From positions 1 to 25,225 of the forward strand of contig JALRGK010000208.1 in the NCBI GenBank assembly GCA_023253415.1: a DNA stretch of 25,225 nt, written 5' to 3'. Numbering within the stretch: the stretch's first letter is position 1; the number at the start of each line of letters is the position of its first letter. The notes under the pieces are model-generated. The model ran no database searches. It saw only the letters and a list, made by a program, of their open reading frames with translations, and was not told the origin of the DNA. This DNA is from Rhodocyclaceae bacterium. GTDB lineage: Bacteria; Pseudomonadota; Gammaproteobacteria; Burkholderiales; Rhodocyclaceae. This document shows positions 1-6,967 of the stretch, one piece after another. The translations under genes were made by a program, and so were the position numbers.

Positions 1-2
1 AC

Positions 3-353
3 CAGGCGGACAAGGTGACGCTTGGCGCCGAATGGCGGGTGGCAGGCGTCGAGCGCGGCGAGGCGGAGGTGGTCTCGCAGATCGATGGAGCGCCTGCCTA
101 TGGAGGGACGCCGTCGGACGCCTCGGTCATCGCGGCCATAGAAGAACTCAAGCGGCGCGGGCTCGAGGTGACCGTGGCTCCGTTCCTGATGATGGATATC
201 GCCAGCGGGAACGGTCGGGCCGATCCCTACGGGGGGACTGAACAACCGGCTTTCCCCTGGCGGGGGCGGATCAGCTGCCATCCAGCGCCGGGCCGGCCGG
301 ATACGGTCGACGGGACGAATGAAGCCGGGGTGCAGATCGGCGCCTTCTTCGGG
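3..353 (+). CDS. Partial gene transfer agent / phage tail TIM-barrel protein (foreign fragment)
   Basis: The open + frame from base 3 encodes about 117 residues resembling the TIM-barrel-like (glycoside-hydrolase-like) domain of the large baseplate protein of Rhodobacter-type gene transfer agents. Recognisable stretches are AYGGTPSDASVIAAIEELK, FLMMDIASGNG, DPYGG and FPWRGRISCHPAPG, ending near GAFFG (339-353). Both ends are missing: the 5' end is cut by the window and the 3' end runs into sucD sequence. The frame stays open to a stop at 417-419, but the residues after 353 are antisense sucD. The first 60 bases are 73% G+C by my count, against 50% in a sample line of sucC. Family recognition is from memory. 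It has no functional link to its neighbours and probably does not belong to this chromosome. Confidence 0.7.
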
Positions 354-481
354 TTAACGCCAGCGACGAAGCAGTTCTTGCCGTTTGCGTATTCGATACA
401 CTTTTCGGTGTGGAACTGACCGGTCTTGCCGGTGATGCCCTGGGTGATGACTTTGGTGTCTTTGTTAATCAGAATAGACAT
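341..481 (-). CDS. sucD: Succinyl-CoA synthetase alpha subunit, N-terminal fragment
   Basis: The alpha subunit of succinyl-CoA ligase forms succinyl phosphate on a catalytic histidine in the TCA cycle and pairs with SucC. The first 47 codons match the family start: MSILINKDTKVITQGITGKT, then a CoA-binding Rossmann start ending FVAGVNPKKA. The full protein is normally about 290 residues. Here homology stops abruptly after A47 and the frame continues into unrelated sequence (PICTPASFVPS...). The start is fixed by the family and by an AAGGAG Shine-Dalgarno at 488-493 that overlaps the sucC stop codon, so the two subunits are probably translationally coupled. The truncation coincides with the junction to gene-transfer-agent sequence and is more likely an assembly break than a real mutation. 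Confidence 0.85.
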
Positions 482-491
482 TCAGTGCTCC

Positions 492-1652
492 TTACTTGAC
501 CGCAGCAACGATCTTGGTGGCGGCTTCGGCCATGGAATCGGCAGAGATAATCGGCAGGCCCGAATCCTTGAGGATTTGCTTGCCCAGATCTTCGTTGGTG
601 CCCTTCATACGGACGACCAGCGGCACCGACAGATTCACTTCCTTGGCTGCTGCAACCACACCGGTAGCGATGGTGTCGCAACGCATGATGCCGCCGAAGA
701 TGTTGACCAGAATGCCCTTGACCTTCGGGTTCTTGAGCATGATCTTGAAGGCTTCGGTGACCTTCTCGGTCGTGGCGCCGCCACCGACGTCGAGGAAGTT
801 GGCCGGCTCGGCGCCGAACAGCTTGATGGTGTCCATCGTGGCCATGGCCAGACCGGCACCGTTCACCAGACAGCCGATGTTGCCGTCGAGCGAGATGTAG
901 ACCAGATCGAACTTCGATGCTTCGACTTCGTCGGCATCTTCTTCGTCCAGATCGCGCAGTTCCACGATTTCCGGGTGGCGATACAGGGCGTTCGAGTCAA
1001 AGTTGAACTTGGAGTCCAGCGCAATGATGTTGCCTTTGCTATCACAGTTCAGCGGGTTGATTTCCACCAGCGATGCATCGGTGTCCATGTAGCACTTGTA
1101 GAGCTTTTGCAGGACGTCGGCTGCCTGATCGGCAGAAGCACCTTCCAGACCTACGGCATTGGCGATCTTAAGCGCCTGAGCCTGGCCCAGACCGGTCAGC
1201 GGATCAACCAGCTCGGTAACGATCTTTTCAGGAGTGCTGTGCGCAACTTCTTCAATATCCATGCCGCCTTCGCTCGAAGCGATCACGGCCACCTTCTGGC
1301 TGGCGCGATCGGTCACGATGGAAACATAGTATTCTTTCTTGATGTCAGCGCCGTCTTCGATATAGACGCGACGCACCTTTTGGCCTTCAGGGCCGGTCTG
1401 GTGCGTTTTGAGCTGCATGCCTAGAATCTGTTCGGCCAGTTCTTTGACCTGCTCGATCGACTTGGCAACTTTAACGCCACCGCCCTTACCGCGACCACCG
1501 GCGTGGATCTGAGCCTTGACGACCCACACGGGTCCGCCCAGTTTCTCGGCAGCTGCAACCGCCTCTTCCACCGTGAACGCCGGAATGCCACGCGGGACCG
1601 GCACACCAAATTGACGCAAGATTTCCTTGCCTTGGTACTCGTGAATCTTCAT
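492..1652 (-). CDS. sucC: Succinyl-CoA synthetase beta subunit (ADP-forming)
   Basis: SucC is the nucleotide-binding and specificity subunit of succinyl-CoA synthetase, which converts succinyl-CoA to succinate with ATP formation in the TCA cycle. The 386 residues match the usual length of about 388. The start MKIHEYQGKEILRQFGVPVP is typical. An ATP-grasp fold follows with the glycine-rich loop HAGGRGKGGG at 50-59, and the C-terminal ligase half contains GILVNIFGGIMRCD, close to the succinyl/phosphohistidine site. It precedes sucD by 10 bases, as expected for a two-gene operon. An AAGGA Shine-Dalgarno precedes the ATG. The 238-base region upstream (1653-1890) probably holds its promoter. The long open frame on the opposite strand (426-1424) is a codon-structure shadow. 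Confidence 0.97.
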   Translation of the reverse strand: MKIHEYQGKEILRQFGVPVPRGIPAFTVEEAVAAAEKLGGPVWVVKAQIHAGGRGKGGGVKVAKSIEQVKELAEQILGMQLKTHQTGPEGQKVRRVYIEDGADIKKEYYVSIVTDRASQKVAVIASSEGGMDIEEVAHSTPEKIVTELVDPLTGLGQAQALKIANAVGLEGASADQAADVLQKLYKCYMDTDASLVEINPLNCDSKGNIIALDSKFNFDSNALYRHPEIVELRDLDEEDADEVEASKFDLVYISLDGNIGCLVNGAGLAMATMDTIKLFGAEPANFLDVGGGATTEKVTEAFKIMLKNPKVKGILVNIFGGIMRCDTIATGVVAAAKEVNLSVPLVVRMKGTNEDLGKQILKDSGLPIISADSMAEAATKIVAAVK

Positions 1653-1890
1653 GCGCTTTCCTTGCCTATTATGGTTACGAAGATCAGACGGATAACTCCC
1701 CCACCCGCCCGATTAAGAACGTATAAAACCTTATTTGCCGAAACATGACACGGACGTTTAATCTATCCGGACCAAGCGTCATGACCGTTTCGGATTCAAC
1801 AATTCTAGCACGCAGGCAGCAAAGCGCACGCTCTAAAATTCATAATTATGGACAGAATCAAAAGATTGAAAATGTAGTAGCGACGGGCTT
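1653..1890. promoter_or_regulatory. Intergenic region upstream of sucC
   Basis: These 238 bases separate the sucC start from the stop of the Nif3-family gene and are more A+T-rich than the flanking genes. They should hold the sucC promoter on the - strand, but I see no convincing -35/-10 pair; a TATA-containing stretch lies near 1722-1727. Two symmetrical elements stand out. One is a long imperfect inverted repeat at 1738-1793: CCGAAAC+ATGAC against GTCAT+GTTTCGG with a 4-base bulge. The other is a perfect 10-bp palindrome, CATAATTATG, at 1841-1850. Neither is followed by a clean T run, so regulator binding is as likely as termination. Confidence 0.45.
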
Positions 1891-2652
1891 TCAGACCGGG
1901 CTGTCCACATCCTGGTAACGGACCTCAATACCAAAACGGGCGGCAACCGCGTCCCCCAGCGCCTGCACCCCGAAACGTTCGGTAGCATGGTGCCCTGCGG
2001 CCACGTAGACCACCCCGGTTTCTCTTGCCAGATGCACCATGGGCTCGGATACCTCACCGGTCACGAAGGCATCGACGCCTTCGGCAATGGCAGCTTCAAA
2101 ATAGCCCTGAGCCGCGCCGGTACACCAAGCAATACGCCGGATCGGTTGTACGCCGGCACCTGCTAGCACAAAGGGCGCGCGCCCCAGAACGCTTGTTAAC
2201 CCTTCTGCCAGCGATTCGACGGTTGTACCTGGCGGCGCATCACCGATGCAGCCCAAGCCCTGCTCACCAAACACACCGGTTTGCCGCCAGCCTGCGGCTT
2301 TAGCCAATCCGGCGTTGTTTCCCAATACGGGGTGGGCATCCAGCGGCAGATGATAGGCATACAGAGTGATGTCGTTGGCTAGCAGTGTTTTCAAACGCTG
2401 CCGTTTGATCCCGGTGACCACCCCGCTCTCACCCCGCCAGAACCAGCCGTGGTGTACCAGAATGGCATCCGCCTGCTGTTCCACAGCCAGATCGAGCAAA
2501 GCTTGATTCGCCGTCACCCCGCAAACTAGACGACGAATGTCGTTACGGCCTTCCACTTGCAAACCGTTTGGGCAATAATCCCTGAATGCATCGGGGTTAA
2601 GCTGTTCATCCAGAAACCGGGTCAACGCCTCACGAGTGGTGCTGCTAGCCAT
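1891..2652 (-). CDS. Nif3-like dinuclear metal centre protein (YbgI family)
   Basis: This 253-residue protein belongs to the Nif3/YbgI family, which forms hexameric rings with a two-metal site in each subunit. Some members have been linked to GTP cyclohydrolase-like or hydrolytic activity, but the cellular role is unsettled. The expected metal ligands are visible: HHG at 67-69, H101/D105/H107 in YAYHLPLDAH, and the C-terminal GHHATE motif with H221-H222 and E225. CPNGLQVEG at 27-35 is a further family signature. The length (E. coli YbgI is about 247) shows the compact bacterial form without the extra inserted domain. It is transcribed away from the YafJ-like gene, with only 36 bases between the two starts. 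AAGGA lies just upstream of the ATG. Confidence 0.9.
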   Translation of the reverse strand: MASSTTREALTRFLDEQLNPDAFRDYCPNGLQVEGRNDIRRLVCGVTANQALLDLAVEQQADAILVHHGWFWRGESGVVTGIKRQRLKTLLANDITLYAYHLPLDAHPVLGNNAGLAKAAGWRQTGVFGEQGLGCIGDAPPGTTVESLAEGLTSVLGRAPFVLAGAGVQPIRRIAWCTGAAQGYFEAAIAEGVDAFVTGEVSEPMVHLARETGVVYVAAGHHATERFGVQALGDAVAARFGIEVRYQDVDSPV

Positions 2653-2688
2653 AGCTGTCCTTAAAGTCTTTTGTGTGGAGTGTAATGC

Positions 2689-3489
2689 ATGTGCCAGCTA
2701 CTCGGCATGAGTTGCAACGTACCAACCGATATCTGCTTTTCCTTTAGCGGTTTCTCGCGCCGGGGCGGTGGTACTGATGTGCACAAGGATGGTTGGGGCA
2801 TCGGGTTTTTTGAAGGCGAAGATGGCCGCGGCTGCCGGGTATTTCTGGATCCTTCTCCCTCTATTGATTCTCCACTAGCCTCGCTGGTCAAGGACTACCC
2901 GATTCAGTCGATGAACGTGGTAGCACATATCCGCAAGGCCACCCAGGGTGATATCTGCCTGCAGAACACCCACCCGTTCCAGCGCGAGCTGTGGGGTCGC
3001 TATTGGGTCTTTGCCCACAACGGGAACCTGATCGACTTCAACCCGGAACTCTCTGGCCGTTACCTACCCGTCGGCAATACGGACAGTGAACGTGCCTTCT
3101 GCTTTCTGCTCGACACACTGGCCCAACGCTTTGGCGCTACCGCACCGAGCTACGAGCATCTCATGGATACCATAGCCGAGGTCGCCGCGGTATTACGCGC
3201 ACACGGGCCCGCCAATTTTCTGCTCTCAAACGGTCGTTGGCTGATTGCTCACTGCTCGACCGACCTGCATTACATTGTGCGTCGCGCGCCCTTTAATCAG
3301 GCGCACCTCAAGGATGAGGACGTGACGATTGATTTCAACGAAGTGACCTCGGCAACAGACTGCGTCACGGTGATTGCCACGACCCCGCTGACGGATAATG
3401 AGCATTGGACCCGTATTGATCCGGGCACACTGATTTTATTCCGTGGGGGCGAACCGGTTGAAACCCGGCATCCGGATCAGGCCGTCTGA
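2689..3489 (+). CDS. Class II glutamine amidotransferase, YafJ-like
   Basis: This is a stand-alone N-terminal-nucleophile (class II) glutaminase domain of the YafJ/DUF4121 type. Cys2, exposed after Met removal, would be the nucleophile that releases ammonia from glutamine. Sequence support is MCQLLGMSCN at the start, DGWGIGF at 34-40, AHIRKAT at 79-85, FAHNGNL at 108-114 and NTDSE at 130-134. The length of 266 matches the family at about 255. The start is fixed both by the need for Cys2 and by TGGAG at 2676-2680. No synthetase partner is fused or adjacent, and the physiological acceptor of the ammonia is unknown for this family. Its 3' end overlaps that of tatC by 13 bp, tail to tail. Confidence 0.9.
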   Translation: MCQLLGMSCNVPTDICFSFSGFSRRGGGTDVHKDGWGIGFFEGEDGRGCRVFLDPSPSIDSPLASLVKDYPIQSMNVVAHIRKATQGDICLQNTHPFQRELWGRYWVFAHNGNLIDFNPELSGRYLPVGNTDSERAFCFLLDTLAQRFGATAPSYEHLMDTIAEVAAVLRAHGPANFLLSNGRWLIAHCSTDLHYIVRRAPFNQAHLKDEDVTIDFNEVTSATDCVTVIATTPLTDNEHWTRIDPGTLILFRGGEPVETRHPDQAV

Positions 3490-3496
3490 TCAGACG
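3475..3496. other. Nested palindromes over the overlapping stops of the yafJ-like gene and tatC
   Basis: The convergent genes overlap at 3477-3489. Inside and beside this overlap lies a perfect 14-bp palindrome, CGTCTGATCAGACG (3483-3496). A 6-bp stem hairpin, GATCAG-gccgt-CTGATC (3475-3491), overlaps it. Either could terminate or process both transcripts, although no T run follows on either strand. The symmetry is read directly from the sequence; the function is inferred. Confidence 0.5.
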
Positions 3497-4322
3497 CTGA
3501 TTCAATATTGGTTTTAGCGACAGGTTTAACAAACTGCGCCAATAGGATGCCCAACTCGTAAAGCAACCAGAGCGGTACCGCCAGCAAGACCTGCGACATA
3601 ATGTCCGGGGGCGTAAAGATGGCACCGATAATAAAGGCGCCGACAATCACATAGGGGCGCCAGGCGCGCAGTTTCTCCAGCGACACAATACCCATTCTCA
3701 CCAGTACGATGACCACGACTGGCACTTCAAAAGTAATGCCGAAAGCCAGAAAGGTGGTAAGAACAAACGACAGGTATTTATCAATATCGGTCATCCAGGC
3801 AACGCCTTCGGGAGCAACGGCGACCATGAAGCCAAAGACCGACGGGAAGACAACGAAATAGGCGAAGGCCATCCCTGCCGCAAACAAACCCAATGAGGCC
3901 AACATCAGCGGAATGGCCAACGAACGCTCGTGCTGATAGAGACCCGGCGCAATGAACGCCCAGACCTGCCAGAGCACCACCGGCAAGGCCACTAGAAACG
4001 CCAGCATCAAGGTGACTTTGACGGGGACGAGAAATACACCCACCACATCGGTCGCAATCATCTGTCCACCCTGGGGTAGCGCAGCGATCATCGGTTCGGC
4101 CAGCATTGCATACCACTCGCGCGACCAGGGAAACAGTGCAACAAACACCACCAACACCGCCAATGCTGCCCGAATGAGACGGGTACGGAGCTCCACCAGA
4201 TGCTCGATCAGCGTGCCTTGCAACCCTTCTGCCGCCTGGGCTTCCGCTTCTGGTGGCGGCCCAGTCAGTTCCGGAGAACGCTTGGATAAGAATTTAGGCA
4301 GAGGGAAACGGGGTAACGGCAT
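3477..4322 (-). CDS. tatC: Sec-independent protein translocase subunit TatC
   Basis: TatC is the polytopic inner-membrane receptor that, with TatB, recognises twin-arginine signal peptides of folded substrates. The 281 residues hold the conserved N-terminal motif HLVELRTRLI (about 40-49), six hydrophobic segments, and FEVPVVVIVLVRMG before the last pair. The protein has a proline- and charge-rich N-terminal extension of about 35 residues compared with the E. coli protein (258). The ATG at 4320-4322 lies 5 bases after the tatB stop and has no good Shine-Dalgarno, so translation is probably coupled to tatB or the true start is internal. It is the last gene of a tatABC group that follows hisE and a HIT gene. 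Its 3' end overlaps the convergent amidotransferase gene. Confidence 0.95.
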   Translation of the reverse strand: MPLPRFPLPKFLSKRSPELTGPPPEAEAQAAEGLQGTLIEHLVELRTRLIRAALAVLVVFVALFPWSREWYAMLAEPMIAALPQGGQMIATDVVGVFLVPVKVTLMLAFLVALPVVLWQVWAFIAPGLYQHERSLAIPLMLASLGLFAAGMAFAYFVVFPSVFGFMVAVAPEGVAWMTDIDKYLSFVLTTFLAFGITFEVPVVVIVLVRMGIVSLEKLRAWRPYVIVGAFIIGAIFTPPDIMSQVLLAVPLWLLYELGILLAQFVKPVAKTNIESASDQTA

Positions 4323-4327
4323 TGGGA

Positions 4328-4744
4328 TCAGAACAACGACAATTGGTCTTCTTTGGGTTTCGGGTCTGTGTGTGCTTGAGGTGCGCTTTCAGCCAGCGCG
4401 GTAGCTACTTTCGACTTCTTTTGCCGGACGGGCTGCTCATCCAGTGACATCGCCTCCGAAATATCCGTCTGATGCTTCAAGGTTTCCTGCTGCAATGTGG
4501 TTTCAACGGCACGCATCGACTCCTGCATCGATTGAACCGTGGTTTCCATCTCGTGCTGAAGGCGCTTGATTTCTTCGAATTCGACTTCACGATTGAAATC
4601 CCGCTTGATGTCGTGCACGTAGCGCTGCAGACGACCAGCATAGCGGCCGACATTACGAGCTACGCCGGGCAGCCGCTCCGGACCAATGACGACCAGCGCC
4701 ACCACCGCGACAAGAAGAATTTCGGAAAATCCAATATCGAACAT
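4328..4744 (-). CDS. tatB: Sec-independent protein translocase subunit TatB
   Basis: TatB partners TatC in the twin-arginine signal-peptide receptor complex. The 138-residue protein begins MFDIGFSEILLVAVVALVVI, the usual single transmembrane segment with the GFSE motif and an early acidic residue. GPERLPGVARNVGRY starts the amphipathic helix, and a long charged, probably coiled region (about 45-90) follows. The C-terminus is hydrophilic and variable, as usual. It lies 5 bases before tatC and 74 bases after tatA. That gap holds a terminator-like hairpin and only a weak Shine-Dalgarno, so tatBC expression is probably set below tatA. Confidence 0.93.
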   Translation of the reverse strand: MFDIGFSEILLVAVVALVVIGPERLPGVARNVGRYAGRLQRYVHDIKRDFNREVEFEEIKRLQHEMETTVQSMQESMRAVETTLQQETLKHQTDISEAMSLDEQPVRQKKSKVATALAESAPQAHTDPKPKEDQLSLF

Positions 4745-4773
4745 GATTCAGTCAGGGTACACCTCATAAACAA

Positions 4774-4804
4774 ACCCGCGCCAGCTGTTTCCAGAGGCGC
4801 GGGT
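4774..4804 (-). terminator. Terminator-like hairpin between tatA and tatB
   Basis: On the - strand, a 9-bp perfect stem (ACCCGCGCC pairing with GGCGCGGGT) with a 13-base loop is followed by TTTGTTTATG. It lies just after the tatA stop and before tatB. The G+C-rich stem plus T-rich tail fits a partial intrinsic terminator or attenuator. TatA is needed in excess over TatB and TatC, so leaky termination here would make sense. That role is inferred. Confidence 0.72.
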
Positions 4805-4818
4805 CTGCTCGGAGGTCA

Positions 4819-5058
4819 TTAACCTTTGGTCTGTTCGCCTTCGATGGTGCGACCGGCCGTCGGTTGAGCGGCCGATGTAGCTTCAGTTTGCCCGACGGCA
4901 GGCTTGACGACATCCGCTTCACCTTCCTTCAGGCCATCCTTGAAGCCCTTAACAGCACCACCAAGATCCTGACCGACATTACGCAATTTTTTGGTACCGA
5001 AAATCAGCAGAATGATGACCAGTACGATGAGCCAGTGCCAAATGCTAAAGGAACCCAT
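4819..5058 (-). CDS. tatA: Sec-independent protein translocase subunit TatA
   Basis: TatA oligomerises at the TatBC-substrate complex to let folded proteins cross the inner membrane. The 79 residues follow the family layout: a short periplasmic start MGSFSIWHW, one transmembrane helix (about 8-20), the FGTKKLRNVGQDLG hinge and amphipathic helix (20-33), and FKDGLKEGE, then a disordered polar tail. GGAG lies 8 bases before the ATG. It follows the HIT gene by 33 bases and is separated from tatB by a terminator-like hairpin, which would favour tatA transcript abundance. Confidence 0.94.
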   Translation of the reverse strand: MGSFSIWHWLIVLVIILLIFGTKKLRNVGQDLGGAVKGFKDGLKEGEADVVKPAVGQTEATSAAQPTAGRTIEGEQTKG

Positions 5059-5091
5059 GTTCTATCTCCGAAATAGTTCTAATAATGGTGG

Positions 5092-5448
5092 TTAATCAAG
5101 ACGCTTGAGCATCGGGCCAACCGGCTGGTCGCCGCCGACGATATGGGCGTGCAAATGTGGCACTTCCTGGCAACCGATCTCACCGTTGTTGATGATGACA
5201 CGGAAACCACCCGAACTACCAGCTTCGGTCGCTAATTGATTGGCGACTGCCAGCAAACGCCCCAGTGCGGGTTCATCCGCGGGGGTCGCATCTTGCAATG
5301 AGGCCAGGTGGCGCTTGGGAATCACCAGAATATGCACCGGCCGCTGCGGGTGAATGTCGTGAAAGGCGAAAACGAGCTCGTCTTCATAGACTTTTTTCGA
5401 TGGAATCTCACCGGCAACGATTTTACAGAAAATGCAGTTCTCGCTCAT
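5092..5448 (-). CDS. HIT family purine nucleoside phosphoramidase (HinT-like)
   Basis: HIT-superfamily proteins of this branch hydrolyse AMP-linked phosphoramidates and related nucleotidyl compounds. The 118 residues carry the defining histidine triad HLHAHIV, with H98, H100 and H102. CIFC at 5-8, together with H47, suggests the zinc-binding type. KIVAGEIPSKKVYEDE near the N-terminus and NNGEIGCQEVPH before the triad are also typical. It sits between hisE (20 bases upstream) and tatA. This conserved neighbourhood has no evident functional link to histidine synthesis beyond shared phosphoribosyl/adenylyl chemistry. The start is supported by GGAG close to the ATG. Confidence 0.93.
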   Translation of the reverse strand: MSENCIFCKIVAGEIPSKKVYEDELVFAFHDIHPQRPVHILVIPKRHLASLQDATPADEPALGRLLAVANQLATEAGSSGGFRVIINNGEIGCQEVPHLHAHIVGGDQPVGPMLKRLD

Positions 5449-5468
5449 GAATGAACTCCGGTGAAGGA

Positions 5469-5798
5469 TTAGGCCTGACGTGACCGCTTTTCATCGATAC
5501 CGGAAATGCCTTCACGGCGATGCATTTCCTGCAGGATATCTTCGGCTGACATGTCGAAAAAGGCCATCAGAACCAGCACGTGGTATACCACGTCGGTGGC
5601 TTCATTGACGATATGCAGGCGTTTGCCGTCCTTGGCCGCCATGATCAACTCGGCCGATTCCTCACCGATTTTCTTGAGGATCGCATCCGGGCCTTTTGCA
5701 AACAAGGATGCAGTGTAGGAAGTCGATGGATCAGCATTGCGACGCGCAAGCAGGGTTTCGCTCAGGCGGTTCAGAACTTCAAGGGTGCCGGCTTTCAT
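5469..5798 (-). CDS. hisE: Phosphoribosyl-ATP pyrophosphatase
   Basis: HisE removes pyrophosphate from phosphoribosyl-ATP to give phosphoribosyl-AMP, the second step of histidine biosynthesis. The 109-residue all-alpha MazG-like protein shows the metal-binding acidic helices KKIGEESAELIMAAKDG (about 42-58) and EATDVVYHVLVLM (about 66-78). It is separate from HisI rather than fused as in enterobacteria. Its ATG overlaps the hisI stop by 4 bases (ATGA at 5795-5798), which indicates translational coupling. Confidence 0.95.
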   Translation of the reverse strand: MKAGTLEVLNRLSETLLARRNADPSTSYTASLFAKGPDAILKKIGEESAELIMAAKDGKRLHIVNEATDVVYHVLVLMAFFDMSAEDILQEMHRREGISGIDEKRSRQA

Positions 5799-6199
5799 TG
5801 ATACATCTCCTTCGGATCACGCAACACTGGTTCGACGGCATGCCATTGCTCGCCGATCAGTGAATAAAAGAAGCAGGATTGACGCCCCGTGTGACAGGCA
5901 ATGCCGCCCTGCTGCTCAACGAGTAATAATACCGCGTCACCATCACAGTCGGTTCGCAAAGCACGAACCAATTGCTCGTGACCAGATTCTTCGCCTTTAC
6001 GCCATAGCTTCTGACGTGAACGGGACCAGTAAACCGCCTTGCCCGTTTCAAGCGTTAACTGCAGCGATTCCCGATTCATCCAGGCCTGCATAAGCACCAC
6101 GCCTGAATCAATATCCTGCGCAATGGCTGCTATTAGGCCATCGTCATTGAAGTTCAGGGCATCAAGCCAGTTGAGATCCGGATTCAGGTCTTTGCTCAT
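5795..6199 (-). CDS. hisI: Phosphoribosyl-AMP cyclohydrolase
   Basis: HisI opens the adenine ring of phosphoribosyl-AMP, the third step of histidine biosynthesis. The stand-alone 134-residue enzyme has YWSRSRQKLWRKGEESGH (58-74), the DCDGDAV magnesium/zinc region with C85, D86 and D88, and the downstream zinc ligands C102 and C109 in ACHTGRQSCFF. It follows hisF with a 4-base gap and overlaps hisE by 4 bases. It therefore sits in a tightly coupled hisFIE segment. Confidence 0.96.
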   Translation of the reverse strand: MSKDLNPDLNWLDALNFNDDGLIAAIAQDIDSGVVLMQAWMNRESLQLTLETGKAVYWSRSRQKLWRKGEESGHEQLVRALRTDCDGDAVLLLVEQQGGIACHTGRQSCFFYSLIGEQWHAVEPVLRDPKEMYQ

Positions 6200-6203
6200 C
6201 GGT

Positions 6204-6962
6204 TTACAGCCGGACAGGAATGCCCCGCTCCTTCATATAAGCTTTGGCTTCCTGCACGGTATGCTGACCAAAGTGGAAAATCGAGGCCGCAAGCACCGCC
6301 GAGGCATGGCCTTCGCTCACACCATCCGCCAGATGGGCCAAGTTACCCACCCCACCGCTGGCAATCACAGGCACCGGCACGGCATCCGATACCGCACGGG
6401 TCAGCGCCAGATCAAAACCTTCACAGGTCCCGTCTCGATCCATACTGGTCAACAGAATTTCGCCGGCACCGTATTCGGCCATTTTGCAGGCCCAGGCCAC
6501 CACATCCAGCCCGGTTGCCTTACGGCCACCATGAGTAAACACCTCCCAGCGACCGGGTGCAACCTGCTTGGCATCAATCGCCACGACAATACACTGCGAA
6601 CCGACTTTGTCGGAGGCTTCACGGACCAGCTCCGGCCGGTCAACGGCGGCCGTATTGATAGAAACCTTATCGGCACCTGCATGCAGCAAGCGGCGCACAT
6701 CCGCCACCTGACGCACACCGCCGCCGACCGTCAGCGGAATAAAGACTTGTGCAGCACACGCCTCCACCACTTCCAGAATGATATCGCGCTGGTCAGAGCT
6801 GGCGGTGATATCCAGAAAAGTGAGTTCGTCGGCTCCCTGGGCATCGTAACGGCGCGCGATTTCTACCGGGTCACCGGCATCTCGCAGGCCGACAAAATTG
6901 GTGCCCTTAACGACGCGACCCGCAGTCACATCAAGACAGGGAATGATCCGTTTAGCCAGCAT
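6204..6962 (-). CDS. hisF: Imidazole glycerol phosphate synthase, cyclase subunit
   Basis: HisF is the TIM-barrel cyclase that uses ammonia from HisH to turn PRFAR into imidazole glycerol phosphate and AICAR. The 252 residues begin MLAKRIIPCLDVTAGRVVKG, with catalytic D11 in the first strand. The second catalytic aspartate is D130 in IVVAIDAK. LTVGGGVR (78-84) and the C-terminal IASGGVGN are phosphate-binding loops. It lies 5 bases after hisA and 4 bases before hisI. HisH, its obligate partner, is encoded two genes upstream. Confidence 0.97.
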   Translation of the reverse strand: MLAKRIIPCLDVTAGRVVKGTNFVGLRDAGDPVEIARRYDAQGADELTFLDITASSDQRDIILEVVEACAAQVFIPLTVGGGVRQVADVRRLLHAGADKVSINTAAVDRPELVREASDKVGSQCIVVAIDAKQVAPGRWEVFTHGGRKATGLDVVAWACKMAEYGAGEILLTSMDRDGTCEGFDLALTRAVSDAVPVPVIASGGVGNLAHLADGVSEGHASAVLAASIFHFGQHTVQEAKAYMKERGIPVRL

Positions 6963-6967
6963 CGCTA

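Noticed and set aside
354..419. Continuation of the gene-transfer-agent frame to a stop at 419
   Set aside because: These codons are antisense to the genuine sucD start, so the apparent C-terminus is a by-product of the junction.
426..1424. A 332-codon open frame on the + strand opposite sucC
   Set aside because: It is antisense to a certain gene, has no recognisable domain and no good ribosome-binding site. It is explained by codon structure of sucC.
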